Of a DNA stretch of 64,000 bases, positions 54,237-62,287 are shown in pieces. Positions within the stretch are counted from its first letter, which is position 1; every line of letters starts with the position of its first letter. The notes under the pieces are model-generated. The model searched no databases. It was not told the DNA's origin and saw nothing but the letters and a program-made list of their open reading frames with translations. The position numbers and the translations under genes were made by a program. Location of the stretch: positions 1 through 64,000 of the forward strand of contig NZ_VYPZ01000003.1 in NCBI RefSeq assembly GCF_008710155.1, given 5' to 3'. This DNA comes from Sphingobium limneticum. GTDB taxonomy: Bacteria; Pseudomonadota; Alphaproteobacteria; Sphingomonadales; Sphingomonadaceae.

Positions 54237-55781
54237 TTGTATCGTTCGTTCGTCCTGGTCCCGGCGCGCAGTCGTGCCCTGCCGGTCGCTATCCTGGTGG
54301 CGATGGCCCTGATTCTATGGTTCGGTCTCACGGCGATCGCGACTCCATTCGACCATGACGAAAGCCAATATGTCGCCGGCGCCTATTTCAGCAGTCGGCT
54401 GCTGATCTTCCGCGACTTTCTCTATCTTCAGCCGCCTTTGCACAGTTGGGCCTTCGCGCCGCTGGCCTGGCTGTTCCCCGATCATATGGTGCTGGCGATG
54501 CGGCTGGCGACAGCGGTGACGGCAATTTCTACGCTGGCTGCTCTCTGGACGGCGCAGCGTATCGCGGGCGTATCACGCGACGGTGCGGCCATCGCAACGT
54601 TGCTGGTGGCGACCACCGCCGCCTTTCAGTTCACCGGCGCTGTGGTGCGCAATGATATGCTGCCGACCTTGCTGTCCGCAATGGGGCTGCTGGTCAGCTT
54701 GCTCGCGCTGCGCCATTGCACGCGCCGATATTGGTTTGCGGCGGGTGCGCTGTTCGGCCTTGCCATCGCCACCAAGCTGAATTTCGCGCCGCTGGGCCTG
54801 ATGACCGGACTATTCGTGCTGCTGACGGGGGGGCGCTGCGGCTTCAAGGCGGCCTGTTTTCTGGCATTGGGGGCTTGCGCGGGCATGGCGCCGATGCTGG
54901 TCGCCTGGGCGGCGGCACCGGATGCCTTCTTCTATGGCGTGCTGACCTATGGGGCGACTGCGCCCCATGCCTGGTACGCCGCCAACGGGGCGTTCGACGA
55001 ACTCGGCACGCTGGAAAAGCTGACCGACCTGCTCAAATATCTGTGGAAAGGGCCGGCGCTCGTTGCGCTCCTTCTGCTCTGTGCCAACTGGATCGCGACG
55101 CGGGGCCGCATCCGATCGCCCGGCCGGCGACTGGCGATCTGGATGACGGGCGGCGCGTTGATCGGCGCGGCGCTGCCGACTCCGTCGCAGGTCCAATATG
55201 TGATGCCGCTGCTGCCACCGTTGGCGCTGGCGCTGGGCTATCTGCTCGACGATGCGCGGCGCTGGACCTTCACCCGGCGACAGGCGTTGCTGGGGCTGCT
55301 TTGCCTGGCCGCCATCCCCGGCATGCTGGCGGCAACCCGCCATGTCGTGGCGATGCTGCGCGCAGGCTCGCCCGTCTTGCAGGCCGATGCCGGTGCGCGC
55401 TGGGCCGGTGCGAGCGTGCGCGCCATGGGCGGTGGTGATATTGCCACCCTCTCTCCGCACATGATCCTTGGTAGCGGCCTTGACCTGGACCCGCGCTTTG
55501 CCGCCGGTCCCTTCGCCTACCGCACCGGCTGGACGATGGGACCGGTGCTGGCGCGGCAGGTGCATGCGATGATCCCGGCGACGCTGGGCGACATGGACCG
55601 CGATCCACCCGCCGCCATCCTGACCGGCTACGAACACGGCACCCGCAAATTGCCGATGCGCCCCGATGACGGCCTGATCGCCTATGCCCGTCGCCATGGC
55701 TATCGCATGCTTTCGATGCCCGATGGTGTGGGGCGGCTCTATCTTCGGACCGGCCGCTTTTCCCTGTCGCGCAATGATTGA
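54237..55781 (+). CDS. Membrane GT-C-fold glycosyltransferase (GT39/ArnT-like)
   Basis: This protein of about 514 aa has ten or more hydrophobic segments. The first extracytoplasmic loop reads TPFDHDESQYVAGAYF, which carries the acidic motif of polyprenyl-phosphate-sugar transferases (GT39/GT83 type). No ATG lies near the N-terminus: TTG 54237, with AAGGG 8 nt upstream, gives a short charged N-terminus before TM1 and is the best start I see. ATG 54301 falls within TM1. It precedes argJ by 32 bp. It probably glycosylates lipid or protein at the periplasmic face; the acceptor is unknown. Confidence 0.75.
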   Translation: MYRSFVLVPARSRALPVAILVAMALILWFGLTAIATPFDHDESQYVAGAYFSSRLLIFRDFLYLQPPLHSWAFAPLAWLFPDHMVLAMRLATAVTAISTLAALWTAQRIAGVSRDGAAIATLLVATTAAFQFTGAVVRNDMLPTLLSAMGLLVSLLALRHCTRRYWFAAGALFGLAIATKLNFAPLGLMTGLFVLLTGGRCGFKAACFLALGACAGMAPMLVAWAAAPDAFFYGVLTYGATAPHAWYAANGAFDELGTLEKLTDLLKYLWKGPALVALLLLCANWIATRGRIRSPGRRLAIWMTGGALIGAALPTPSQVQYVMPLLPPLALALGYLLDDARRWTFTRRQALLGLLCLAAIPGMLAATRHVVAMLRAGSPVLQADAGARWAGASVRAMGGGDIATLSPHMILGSGLDLDPRFAAGPFAYRTGWTMGPVLARQVHAMIPATLGDMDRDPPAAILTGYEHGTRKLPMRPDDGLIAYARRHGYRMLSMPDGVGRLYLRTGRFSLSRND

Positions 55782-55813
55782 CCCTCGCCCGATTTTGCCG
55801 CATTTCGCCCGCT

Positions 55814-57040
55814 ATGACCGATCGCTCCCCCCTCGCCCCCGCCGCCTTCCCGATCCTGCCTGTCATCGATGGGGTGACGCTGCGCAGCGCGCGCGCCGGG
55901 TACAAGGCATGGACACGATGCGACCTGACCTATGTGGAACTGGAGGCCGGCACCGCTGTCGCCGGGGTGACGACGCAGAGCAAATGCCCCTCTCCGGAAG
56001 TCGAATGGTGCCGTGACGCCATTCCGCTTGGCTCGGCCCGTGCGCTGGTGGTCAATGCCGGCAACGCCAATGCCTTCACCGGCCATCGCGGCCGCGCGGC
56101 GGTGGAAGCGATCGCGGCCAAGGTCGCCAATCATCTTGGCTGCCTGCCATCGGATATTTTCGTGTCTTCGACCGGCGTGATCGGCGTGCCGTTGCCGATC
56201 GACAAGGCGGAAGCCGGGCTGGAAGCGGCCTTCACCGCCACACCCTGTGGCTGGGAAGAGGCCGCGACCACGATCGGCACGACCGACACCTTCGCCAAGG
56301 GCGCCCATGTGTCCGCCATGATCGGCGAGCAGCGCATCGAACTGGTCGGCATCATCAAAGGCTCGGGCATGATCGCGCCGGACATGGCGACGATGCTGGG
56401 CTATATCTTCACCGACGCTTCGATCGACCCGGCCCTCCTGCAACAGATGCTCTCCGCCGCCAATCGCAAGACCTTCTCCTGCATCACGGTCGATAGCGAT
56501 ACGTCGACCAGCGACACCGTGCTGGCCTTCGCCACCGGCAAGGCAGGCAATGTTCCGCTCGCATCCATGGACGATGCCGGCGCCGACGCCTTCCATGCGG
56601 CGCTGAGCGACCTATGTCGCCAGCTTGCGCATCTGGTGGTGCGCGACGGCGAAGGCGCGAGCAAGTTCATCGATATCAGCGTCGAAGGCGCGGAGAGCGA
56701 CGAAAGCGCGCATCGCATCGCTTTGTCGATCGCCAACTCTCCGCTGGTCAAGACCGCGATCGCTGGCGAGGATGCCAATTGGGGCCGCGTCGTCATGGCC
56801 GTGGGCAAGGCAGGCGAACCGGCCGACCGCGACAAGCTGTCGATCCGCTTCGGCGCGACGCAGGTGGCGACCGGCGGCTTGGCGGTCGAGGGTTATGACG
56901 AGGCGCCCGTCGCCGCGCACCTGAAGGGCCAGGACATCGTCATCGGCGTCGACATCGGCCTGGGCGAAGGGCGAGCGCAGGTTTGGACCTGCGACCTGAC
57001 CCATGGTTATATCTCCATCAACGCGGATTATCGCAGCTGA
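55814..57040 (+). CDS. argJ: Bifunctional glutamate N-acetyltransferase / amino-acid acetyltransferase
   Basis: The 408-aa ArgJ precursor cleaves itself at the conserved Thr in KGSGMIAPDMATMLGYIFTD (near residue 190) and recycles acetyl groups in arginine synthesis. TTQSKCPSPEVEW near the N-terminus, VVNAGNANAFTG, and the C-terminal ANWGRVVMAVGKAG and YISINADYRS are family-typical. The stop overlaps the next gene's ATG (TGATG). Confidence 0.96.
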   Translation: MTDRSPLAPAAFPILPVIDGVTLRSARAGYKAWTRCDLTYVELEAGTAVAGVTTQSKCPSPEVEWCRDAIPLGSARALVVNAGNANAFTGHRGRAAVEAIAAKVANHLGCLPSDIFVSSTGVIGVPLPIDKAEAGLEAAFTATPCGWEEAATTIGTTDTFAKGAHVSAMIGEQRIELVGIIKGSGMIAPDMATMLGYIFTDASIDPALLQQMLSAANRKTFSCITVDSDTSTSDTVLAFATGKAGNVPLASMDDAGADAFHAALSDLCRQLAHLVVRDGEGASKFIDISVEGAESDESAHRIALSIANSPLVKTAIAGEDANWGRVVMAVGKAGEPADRDKLSIRFGATQVATGGLAVEGYDEAPVAAHLKGQDIVIGVDIGLGEGRAQVWTCDLTHGYISINADYRS

Positions 57041-57834
57041 TGCTGGAACTGCATGAACCCGTCGTCGCGCTGATGCGGCAGGTTGGGCGCGACATCGTCA
57101 TGCCGCGTTACCAGAACCTGTCCAGCGACGAAGTCAGCGAGAAAGCGGCGAACGATTTCGTCACCATCGCCGACAAGGAAAGCGAATTGCGGCTGGCCGA
57201 CGGGCTGACCGCGATCCTGCCCGAAGCCGGCGTCATCGGTGAGGAAGCCTGCGCCGCCGATCCCGCCATATTGGACCGGGCCGGTCAGGGCCTGAACTGG
57301 ATCATCGACCCGATCGACGGGACCGGCAATTTTGCAGCGGGCAAGGCACCTTTCGGCATAATGGTGGCGCTGGTCGATGGCGGTACGACGCTGGCCGGCT
57401 GGATACTCGATCCGCTGACCGGACGGTTATGCCATGCGATGCTGGGCGGCGGCAGCCATATCGATGGCGAACGGGTGCAGGCGCGCGAGAGTGGTGGCGA
57501 CCTGCCGATCGCAGCGCTGGCCGTCTATTTCATGCCGGAGGATGAGCGCGCCGACATTCAGCGCCGGTCGCAGGGCAGCTTCACGCTGGTGGATATTCCC
57601 CGTTGCGCCGCCGAACAATATCCACGGCTGGTGCTGGGGCAGAATGACGTGTCGGTTTTTGCGCGGACTTTGCCTTGGGATCATGCCGCGGGCACGCTGT
57701 TCGTCAATGAGGCAGGCGGTTGCTGCCAGCGCACCGACGGGACGCCTTATATAGTGGGCGACTTGCGGCGCGGGTTGATGGGGGCATCCTCGCCGCGCCT
57801 ATGGGATCAGGCGGCGGCGACGCTGTTCGGATAG
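57040..57834 (+). CDS. Inositol monophosphatase-family phosphatase
   Basis: The 264-aa protein has the three metal-binding motifs of the family: TIADKES (near residue 42), GEE (near 67) with WIIDPIDGTGNFAAGK (near 87), and WDHAAGTLFVNEAGG (near 210). Members hydrolyse inositol, histidinol or PAP-type phosphates. Coupling to argJ by a one-base overlap could suggest histidinol phosphatase (HisN), but this is not decisive. Confidence 0.9.
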   Translation: MLELHEPVVALMRQVGRDIVMPRYQNLSSDEVSEKAANDFVTIADKESELRLADGLTAILPEAGVIGEEACAADPAILDRAGQGLNWIIDPIDGTGNFAAGKAPFGIMVALVDGGTTLAGWILDPLTGRLCHAMLGGGSHIDGERVQARESGGDLPIAALAVYFMPEDERADIQRRSQGSFTLVDIPRCAAEQYPRLVLGQNDVSVFARTLPWDHAAGTLFVNEAGGCCQRTDGTPYIVGDLRRGLMGASSPRLWDQAAATLFG

Positions 57835-57845
57835 AAGGAAATGTC

Positions 57846-58454
57846 ATGCTGACGATCTGGGGCCGGTTGAACTCGCATAATGTGAAGAAGGTCGCCTGGT
57901 TCGCCGACGAAATCGGCCTGCCCTATGCCCGCCATGATGTGGGCGGCGCGTTCGGCATGAACGCTGACTATCTGGCGAAAAACCCCAATGCGTTGATCCC
58001 CACGATCGAGGATGGCGACGTCACCTTGTGGGAATCCAATGCGATCCTGCGCTATCTGGCGGCGCGTTACGCCCCTGCCCTATGGCCGGCCAATCCGGCG
58101 GAACGGGCGCAGGGCGACAAGTGGATGGACTGGCAATTCGCGTTTGCAGATGCGCAGCGCGACGCTTTCCTGCAACTGGTGCGGCGCGCGCCCGAACAGC
58201 GAGATGGACAGCTATTGGCGGCATCGGCGGCGGCATCCGGCGCGGCGATGCGGATATTGGACCGCACGCTGGCGGTGCAGCCGTGGCTTTCGGGTGTCTC
58301 TTTCGGTGTCGCGGATGTGCCCATGGGCGTCTACGCCCACACATTCTTCACGCTGGATATGGAGCGGCCCGATGTGCCGCATGTGCGCGCCTGGTACGAC
58401 CGGCTGCGCGGGCGGCCGGCCTATGCCCAGTCGGTGATGATCCCGCTGACATAG
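57846..58454 (+). CDS. Glutathione S-transferase
   Basis: The 202-aa protein has an N-terminal thioredoxin-fold GSH domain (MLTIWGRLNSHNVKKVAW, with the catalytic Ser likely at residue 10; NPNALIPTIEDG; LWESNAILRYLA) and an all-helical C-terminal domain. ATG 57846 follows AAGGAA. It lies 11 bp after the phosphatase gene, so it is probably co-transcribed, and converges with trxA. Confidence 0.9.
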   Translation: MLTIWGRLNSHNVKKVAWFADEIGLPYARHDVGGAFGMNADYLAKNPNALIPTIEDGDVTLWESNAILRYLAARYAPALWPANPAERAQGDKWMDWQFAFADAQRDAFLQLVRRAPEQRDGQLLAASAAASGAAMRILDRTLAVQPWLSGVSFGVADVPMGVYAHTFFTLDMERPDVPHVRAWYDRLRGRPAYAQSVMIPLT

Positions 58455-58472
58455 GCCCGCACGCGTTACCGC

Positions 58473-58793
58473 TTACAGGACGCTTTCGATCCAGCCCTTG
58501 AGCGCGCTCTTGGGCGCGGCGCCGACCTTGGTCGCGGCCGCTTCGCCATTCTTGAACAGGATCATCGTCGGGATGCCGCGCACGCCATATTGGCCCGGCG
58601 CGTCGGGATTTTCGTCGATATTGATCTTTGCGATGATGACCTTGTCGGCCAGCTCTTCGGAGATTTCCTCCAGGGCCGGGCCGATCATCTTGCACGGGCC
58701 GCACCATTCGGCCCAGAAATCGACAAGCACGGGCTTGTCCGCATTGATAACGTCGTCCTTGAAGCTGAGGTCGGTAACTGCCTTGGTGGCCAT
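58473..58793 (-). CDS. trxA: Thioredoxin
   Basis: The 106-aa protein has the [13 protein letters not shown] active site near residues 28-40, the buried Asp in [10 protein letters not shown] and the cis-Pro loop [17 protein letters not shown] precedes the ATG by 6 nt. It lies 56 bp after addA on the same strand, the usual alphaproteobacterial order. Confidence 0.97.
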   Translation of the reverse strand: MATKAVTDLSFKDDVINADKPVLVDFWAEWCGPCKMIGPALEEISEELADKVIIAKINIDENPDAPGQYGVRGIPTMILFKNGEAAATKVGAAPKSALKGWIESVL

Positions 58794-58849
58794 GAGTGTC
58801 TCCTTTACTTGAAGCCTATCTAGGGTGAGCGCGCATCCGGCTCAACGGG

Positions 58850-61800
58850 TCAGAGCGGCAAATTCTCCTGCGCGGGCACATAGTCGGGCTTGTGCGCCGC
58901 GAGCGGCGCGAGGCCCGGCTTGTGCGCCGCCAGCGCTGCGGGTGGTATGACGATCAGCCGGGGCGCGCTGGTGTAGAGCAGTCCAGCCTCGATCGTGCGA
59001 TCGGGAAAGATCACCTCCAGCGCCGCGACATAGGCGGCCATTTGCCGGATGTGCGGGATCGGGACGTCCGCCAGCGTCAGCGGCGCGACCCGGCCGGTCT
59101 TGAAATCGGCGATCTGGATGCGATCGGGACCGATGCACAGCCGGTCGACCGTGCCGGCGATGACCGCTTCGCCCACCACGGCAGCGATCGGCGCTTCGGC
59201 CAGCGCATCCGGCCCGAACAGCGCAGCAAAGTCCGGCGCTTCGATCACGCGGAGTGCCTGGTCGATGACGTCATGCCGCTGCGCCGCGTCGGTGACGCCC
59301 AGCTGCATCAGCCAGCGATCCGCTGCGTCGCGCCGACGATCAGATGCAATGTCAGGCAACCGTTCGAACAAGGCATGGAGCCAGCGGCCCCGCTCCGCCG
59401 CTGCGCGCATCGCGAGGGTCGGCGGCGGATAGGGCACGTCGTCCTCGACCGGAGCTGACGGCGCGAGCGGCCGGGGTGGCCGCGATTCGGCCGGGGCGGG
59501 CTGACGCAGCCAAGTCGGCTGATCCAGCGTGACCGCTTCGATCGCGCTTTCAGCCTCCGGAGCCTTGGGCGGCAGCACTTCCGTGCCACGCCAGCGTCGG
59601 GTCGCGCCCCAGAGCGGGTCGGCATCCCATTGCGCGCCGAGCGAGATCATCGCGCCCTCGACCGCTGCGTACCAGCTTTCCGGCTTCACCTCCCCCTTGG
59701 CACGGGGGCCGAGCGATCCAGCGACGATCAGCCGCTCTTCCGCACGGGTCAGCGCGACATAAAGCAGGCGCCAATGCTCCTCCCGCTCCACCTGCGCGGC
59801 GGCTTCGGCGACGTCGCCGATCGGCCCCTGCCGCTCGGGCTTGCGCGGGGCCAGGATCGGCAGGCCGTTCCACACCAGCGAGTCCGCGCGGTTGCCGGCG
59901 TCCGGGTCCAGGCAGGCGTCGGCCAGGATCACGATCGGTGCCTGCAACCCCTTGGCACCATGGACGGTCAGCAGGCGTAGCATGTCCCCCTGCGCCGCCG
60001 CATCGCGAACGATGTCCACCTCGCCCCGGTCGAACCAGTCGATGAACCGCTGAAGCGATGGGTGGTCGTCGCTTTCGAAGGCGAGCGCGGCGTTCAGCAA
60101 TTCCTCGATCGGGTCGGCCGCTTCGGTTCCTAGCCGCTGGATCAGGCGACGGCGGCCGTTCATCGGCCCGGACAGGATCGCCTCCAGATAGCGATAGGGG
60201 GTCGAGAAATCCGCCATCGCCAACAGGTCGCGCAGCGGTTGCAGCAGAACCTCGTCCCGCGTCTCTCGCAAATGCCGCCACAGTCCGCCCTTGCGGCCGA
60301 TCAGGCGCGTCATCAACTCGTCCTGGGTCCAGCCGATCAGTGGCGACACCAGCAGTGCGGCGAGGTTCAGTTCATCCTCCGGCTGCACCGCAAAGCGCAG
60401 CGCCGCCAGCAGGTCGCGCACCGCCAACGGGCTGTTCAGCCGCAACCGGTCGATGCCTGCGACGGCGACCTTCTCCTCATAGAGACGCGCGACGATCAGG
60501 CGTGCCAGCTCGCTACGCCGCCGCACCAGGATCATGATGTCGCCCGCGCGAACCGGCCGACCCCGGCTTTCCAGCATCAGCCCGTCGTCGATCCATTGGC
60601 GGATCTGGCGGGCGATCTTGGTCGCCAACGTTCGTTCCTGATCGGCGGCCCAATCTTCTTCACCCTCCGCATCCTCGGACAGGCCAGCGACGACGGGCTT
60701 CCAGAGTTGCACTTCGCCGGGATGACGGTTGGCGCTGATGTGGCGGACCTCGCTCGGCGCCATGCCCAGCTTCTGGGCAGTTAGCGTGGCGATGGTGCGA
60801 TCCACCACGTCCAGCACGGCGGGCGTCGATCGGAAACTTTGGTCCAGCGAGAGGTTGAAAAATTCATGCCCCGACTGGTCTGCATCCCGGTTGAACAGCA
60901 GGCGGGCGGCTTCGAAATTGGCCGGGCTGGTGCCCTGAAAACCGAAGATTGCCTGTTTGAAATCGCCCACGGTGAAGATGGTGCGGACCTTCTCCCCCGG
61001 CTCCCATTCGGTTGCGAAAAACTCTTCGGCAAGGGTGCGGACGATCCGCCATTGCGCGGCATTGGTGTCCTGCGCTTCGTCCACCAAGATATGGTCGATC
61101 CGCTGGTCCAGTTTATAGCGTATCCATTCCGCAATGCCCGGCTGTTCCAGCAGCGATGCGGTGCGCGCGATCAGATCGTCGAAATCGACCGCGCCCGCCA
61201 GTCGCTTGCCCTGCGTGTAGGCACGGGCATAGGCGCGACCGGCATGCAATGCCTGCGCCAACAAGGCGGCATAGTCGGCGCGCAGCTTCATCGCGATCAG
61301 CGCGCCGCTGCGCTCATGCAGCCGCGCCGCCATCTCGATATAGCCGTCGACCGGTGGCACCCACCCCTTGGCATCGATCAGGTCGCCGTCCGCCTTGGCC
61401 CAGGCGCGGTGCAGGTCGATGAGCGTCGCAGCCCGACCCGCCGGGTCCAGCGCCCGCCAGGCCGCGATGCGATCGCACCGCTCCAGCCCGCGTCCCTTGC
61501 CCCAATTCACATTGGCCCGCACGATCCCGTCCAGCGTCCGCACATCGAACATCGCATCGGAACATTGGTCGCCAAGCCATTGATCGATATCGCCATCGGG
61601 CAATTCCAGTTCGGCCGCCAGCCATGGCCCGATCGCGTCGGGCAGTTCGTCCAGCGCATCGCCCTTGGCCGCGCAGCGCAGCAGAAACTGTTCCGCGCCG
61701 CCCTCGCCCAGCCGCAGGCTGATCGCCTGCAACGCGCCGATCAGCGCATCATCGCCCAGATCATGCGCCTGCACCACCATGTCCGCCAGCGTCTGCCGGG

Positions 61801-62287
61801 CCAACCCGGACTGTTCGCGCTGGTCGAGCGGGCGAAAGCCCGGCGTCAGTTCGGCTTCCAGCGGAAAAGCGGTCAGCAATTGCTGGCAAAAGCCGTGAAT
61901 GGTCTGGATGCGGAGGCCGCCGCCGGTGGATTCCAGCACTTCGGCGAAGAGGCGCCGGGCCTGTTCCTGCTGCTCCGGCCCATGATCTTCACCCAGTGCG
62001 ATCAGGTCACCCGCCAGCGCGGGGCCATCCATCTGCACCCATGCCGCCAGTCGGTCATGGATGCGGTCCGCCATTTCCGCGGCGCCCGCCTTGGTGAAGG
62101 TCAGGCACAGGATATTTTCCGGCCTCACGCCTTGCAGTAGCAGGCGGAAGACGCGGGCGGTCAGCACATGGGTCTTGCCCGTGCCGGCCGATGCCGACAG
62201 CCACACATGCGCGTCGGGCGCGGCGGCCCGCGCCTGATCGCCCAGCAATTTCTGAAGCGCGCGCGTCTTAGCCATCGTCGCGGCCAT
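58850..62287 (-). CDS. addA: Double-strand break repair helicase-nuclease subunit AddA
   Basis: The 1145-aa UvrD-like helicase has Walker A SASAGTGKTHVL (near residue 33), LCLTFTKAGAAEMADRI, VDEAQDTNAAQWRI, VHGAKGLQAPIVILADACL and LYVALTRAEERL. The C-terminal RecB-type nuclease has the acid-Lys motif IQIADFKTGRV. ATG 62287 follows GGAGG at 6-nt spacing, better than ATG 62275. It overlaps the end of addB by 20 bp. AddAB resects DNA ends for RecA loading. Confidence 0.96.
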   Translation of the reverse strand: MAATMAKTRALQKLLGDQARAAAPDAHVWLSASAGTGKTHVLTARVFRLLLQGVRPENILCLTFTKAGAAEMADRIHDRLAAWVQMDGPALAGDLIALGEDHGPEQQEQARRLFAEVLESTGGGLRIQTIHGFCQQLLTAFPLEAELTPGFRPLDQREQSGLARQTLADMVVQAHDLGDDALIGALQAISLRLGEGGAEQFLLRCAAKGDALDELPDAIGPWLAAELELPDGDIDQWLGDQCSDAMFDVRTLDGIVRANVNWGKGRGLERCDRIAAWRALDPAGRAATLIDLHRAWAKADGDLIDAKGWVPPVDGYIEMAARLHERSGALIAMKLRADYAALLAQALHAGRAYARAYTQGKRLAGAVDFDDLIARTASLLEQPGIAEWIRYKLDQRIDHILVDEAQDTNAAQWRIVRTLAEEFFATEWEPGEKVRTIFTVGDFKQAIFGFQGTSPANFEAARLLFNRDADQSGHEFFNLSLDQSFRSTPAVLDVVDRTIATLTAQKLGMAPSEVRHISANRHPGEVQLWKPVVAGLSEDAEGEEDWAADQERTLATKIARQIRQWIDDGLMLESRGRPVRAGDIMILVRRRSELARLIVARLYEEKVAVAGIDRLRLNSPLAVRDLLAALRFAVQPEDELNLAALLVSPLIGWTQDELMTRLIGRKGGLWRHLRETRDEVLLQPLRDLLAMADFSTPYRYLEAILSGPMNGRRRLIQRLGTEAADPIEELLNAALAFESDDHPSLQRFIDWFDRGEVDIVRDAAAQGDMLRLLTVHGAKGLQAPIVILADACLDPDAGNRADSLVWNGLPILAPRKPERQGPIGDVAEAAAQVEREEHWRLLYVALTRAEERLIVAGSLGPRAKGEVKPESWYAAVEGAMISLGAQWDADPLWGATRRWRGTEVLPPKAPEAESAIEAVTLDQPTWLRQPAPAESRPPRPLAPSAPVEDDVPYPPPTLAMRAAAERGRWLHALFERLPDIASDRRRDAADRWLMQLGVTDAAQRHDVIDQALRVIEAPDFAALFGPDALAEAPIAAVVGEAVIAGTVDRLCIGPDRIQIADFKTGRVAPLTLADVPIPHIRQMAAYVAALEVIFPDRTIEAGLLYTSAPRLIVIPPAALAAHKPGLAPLAAHKPDYVPAQENLPL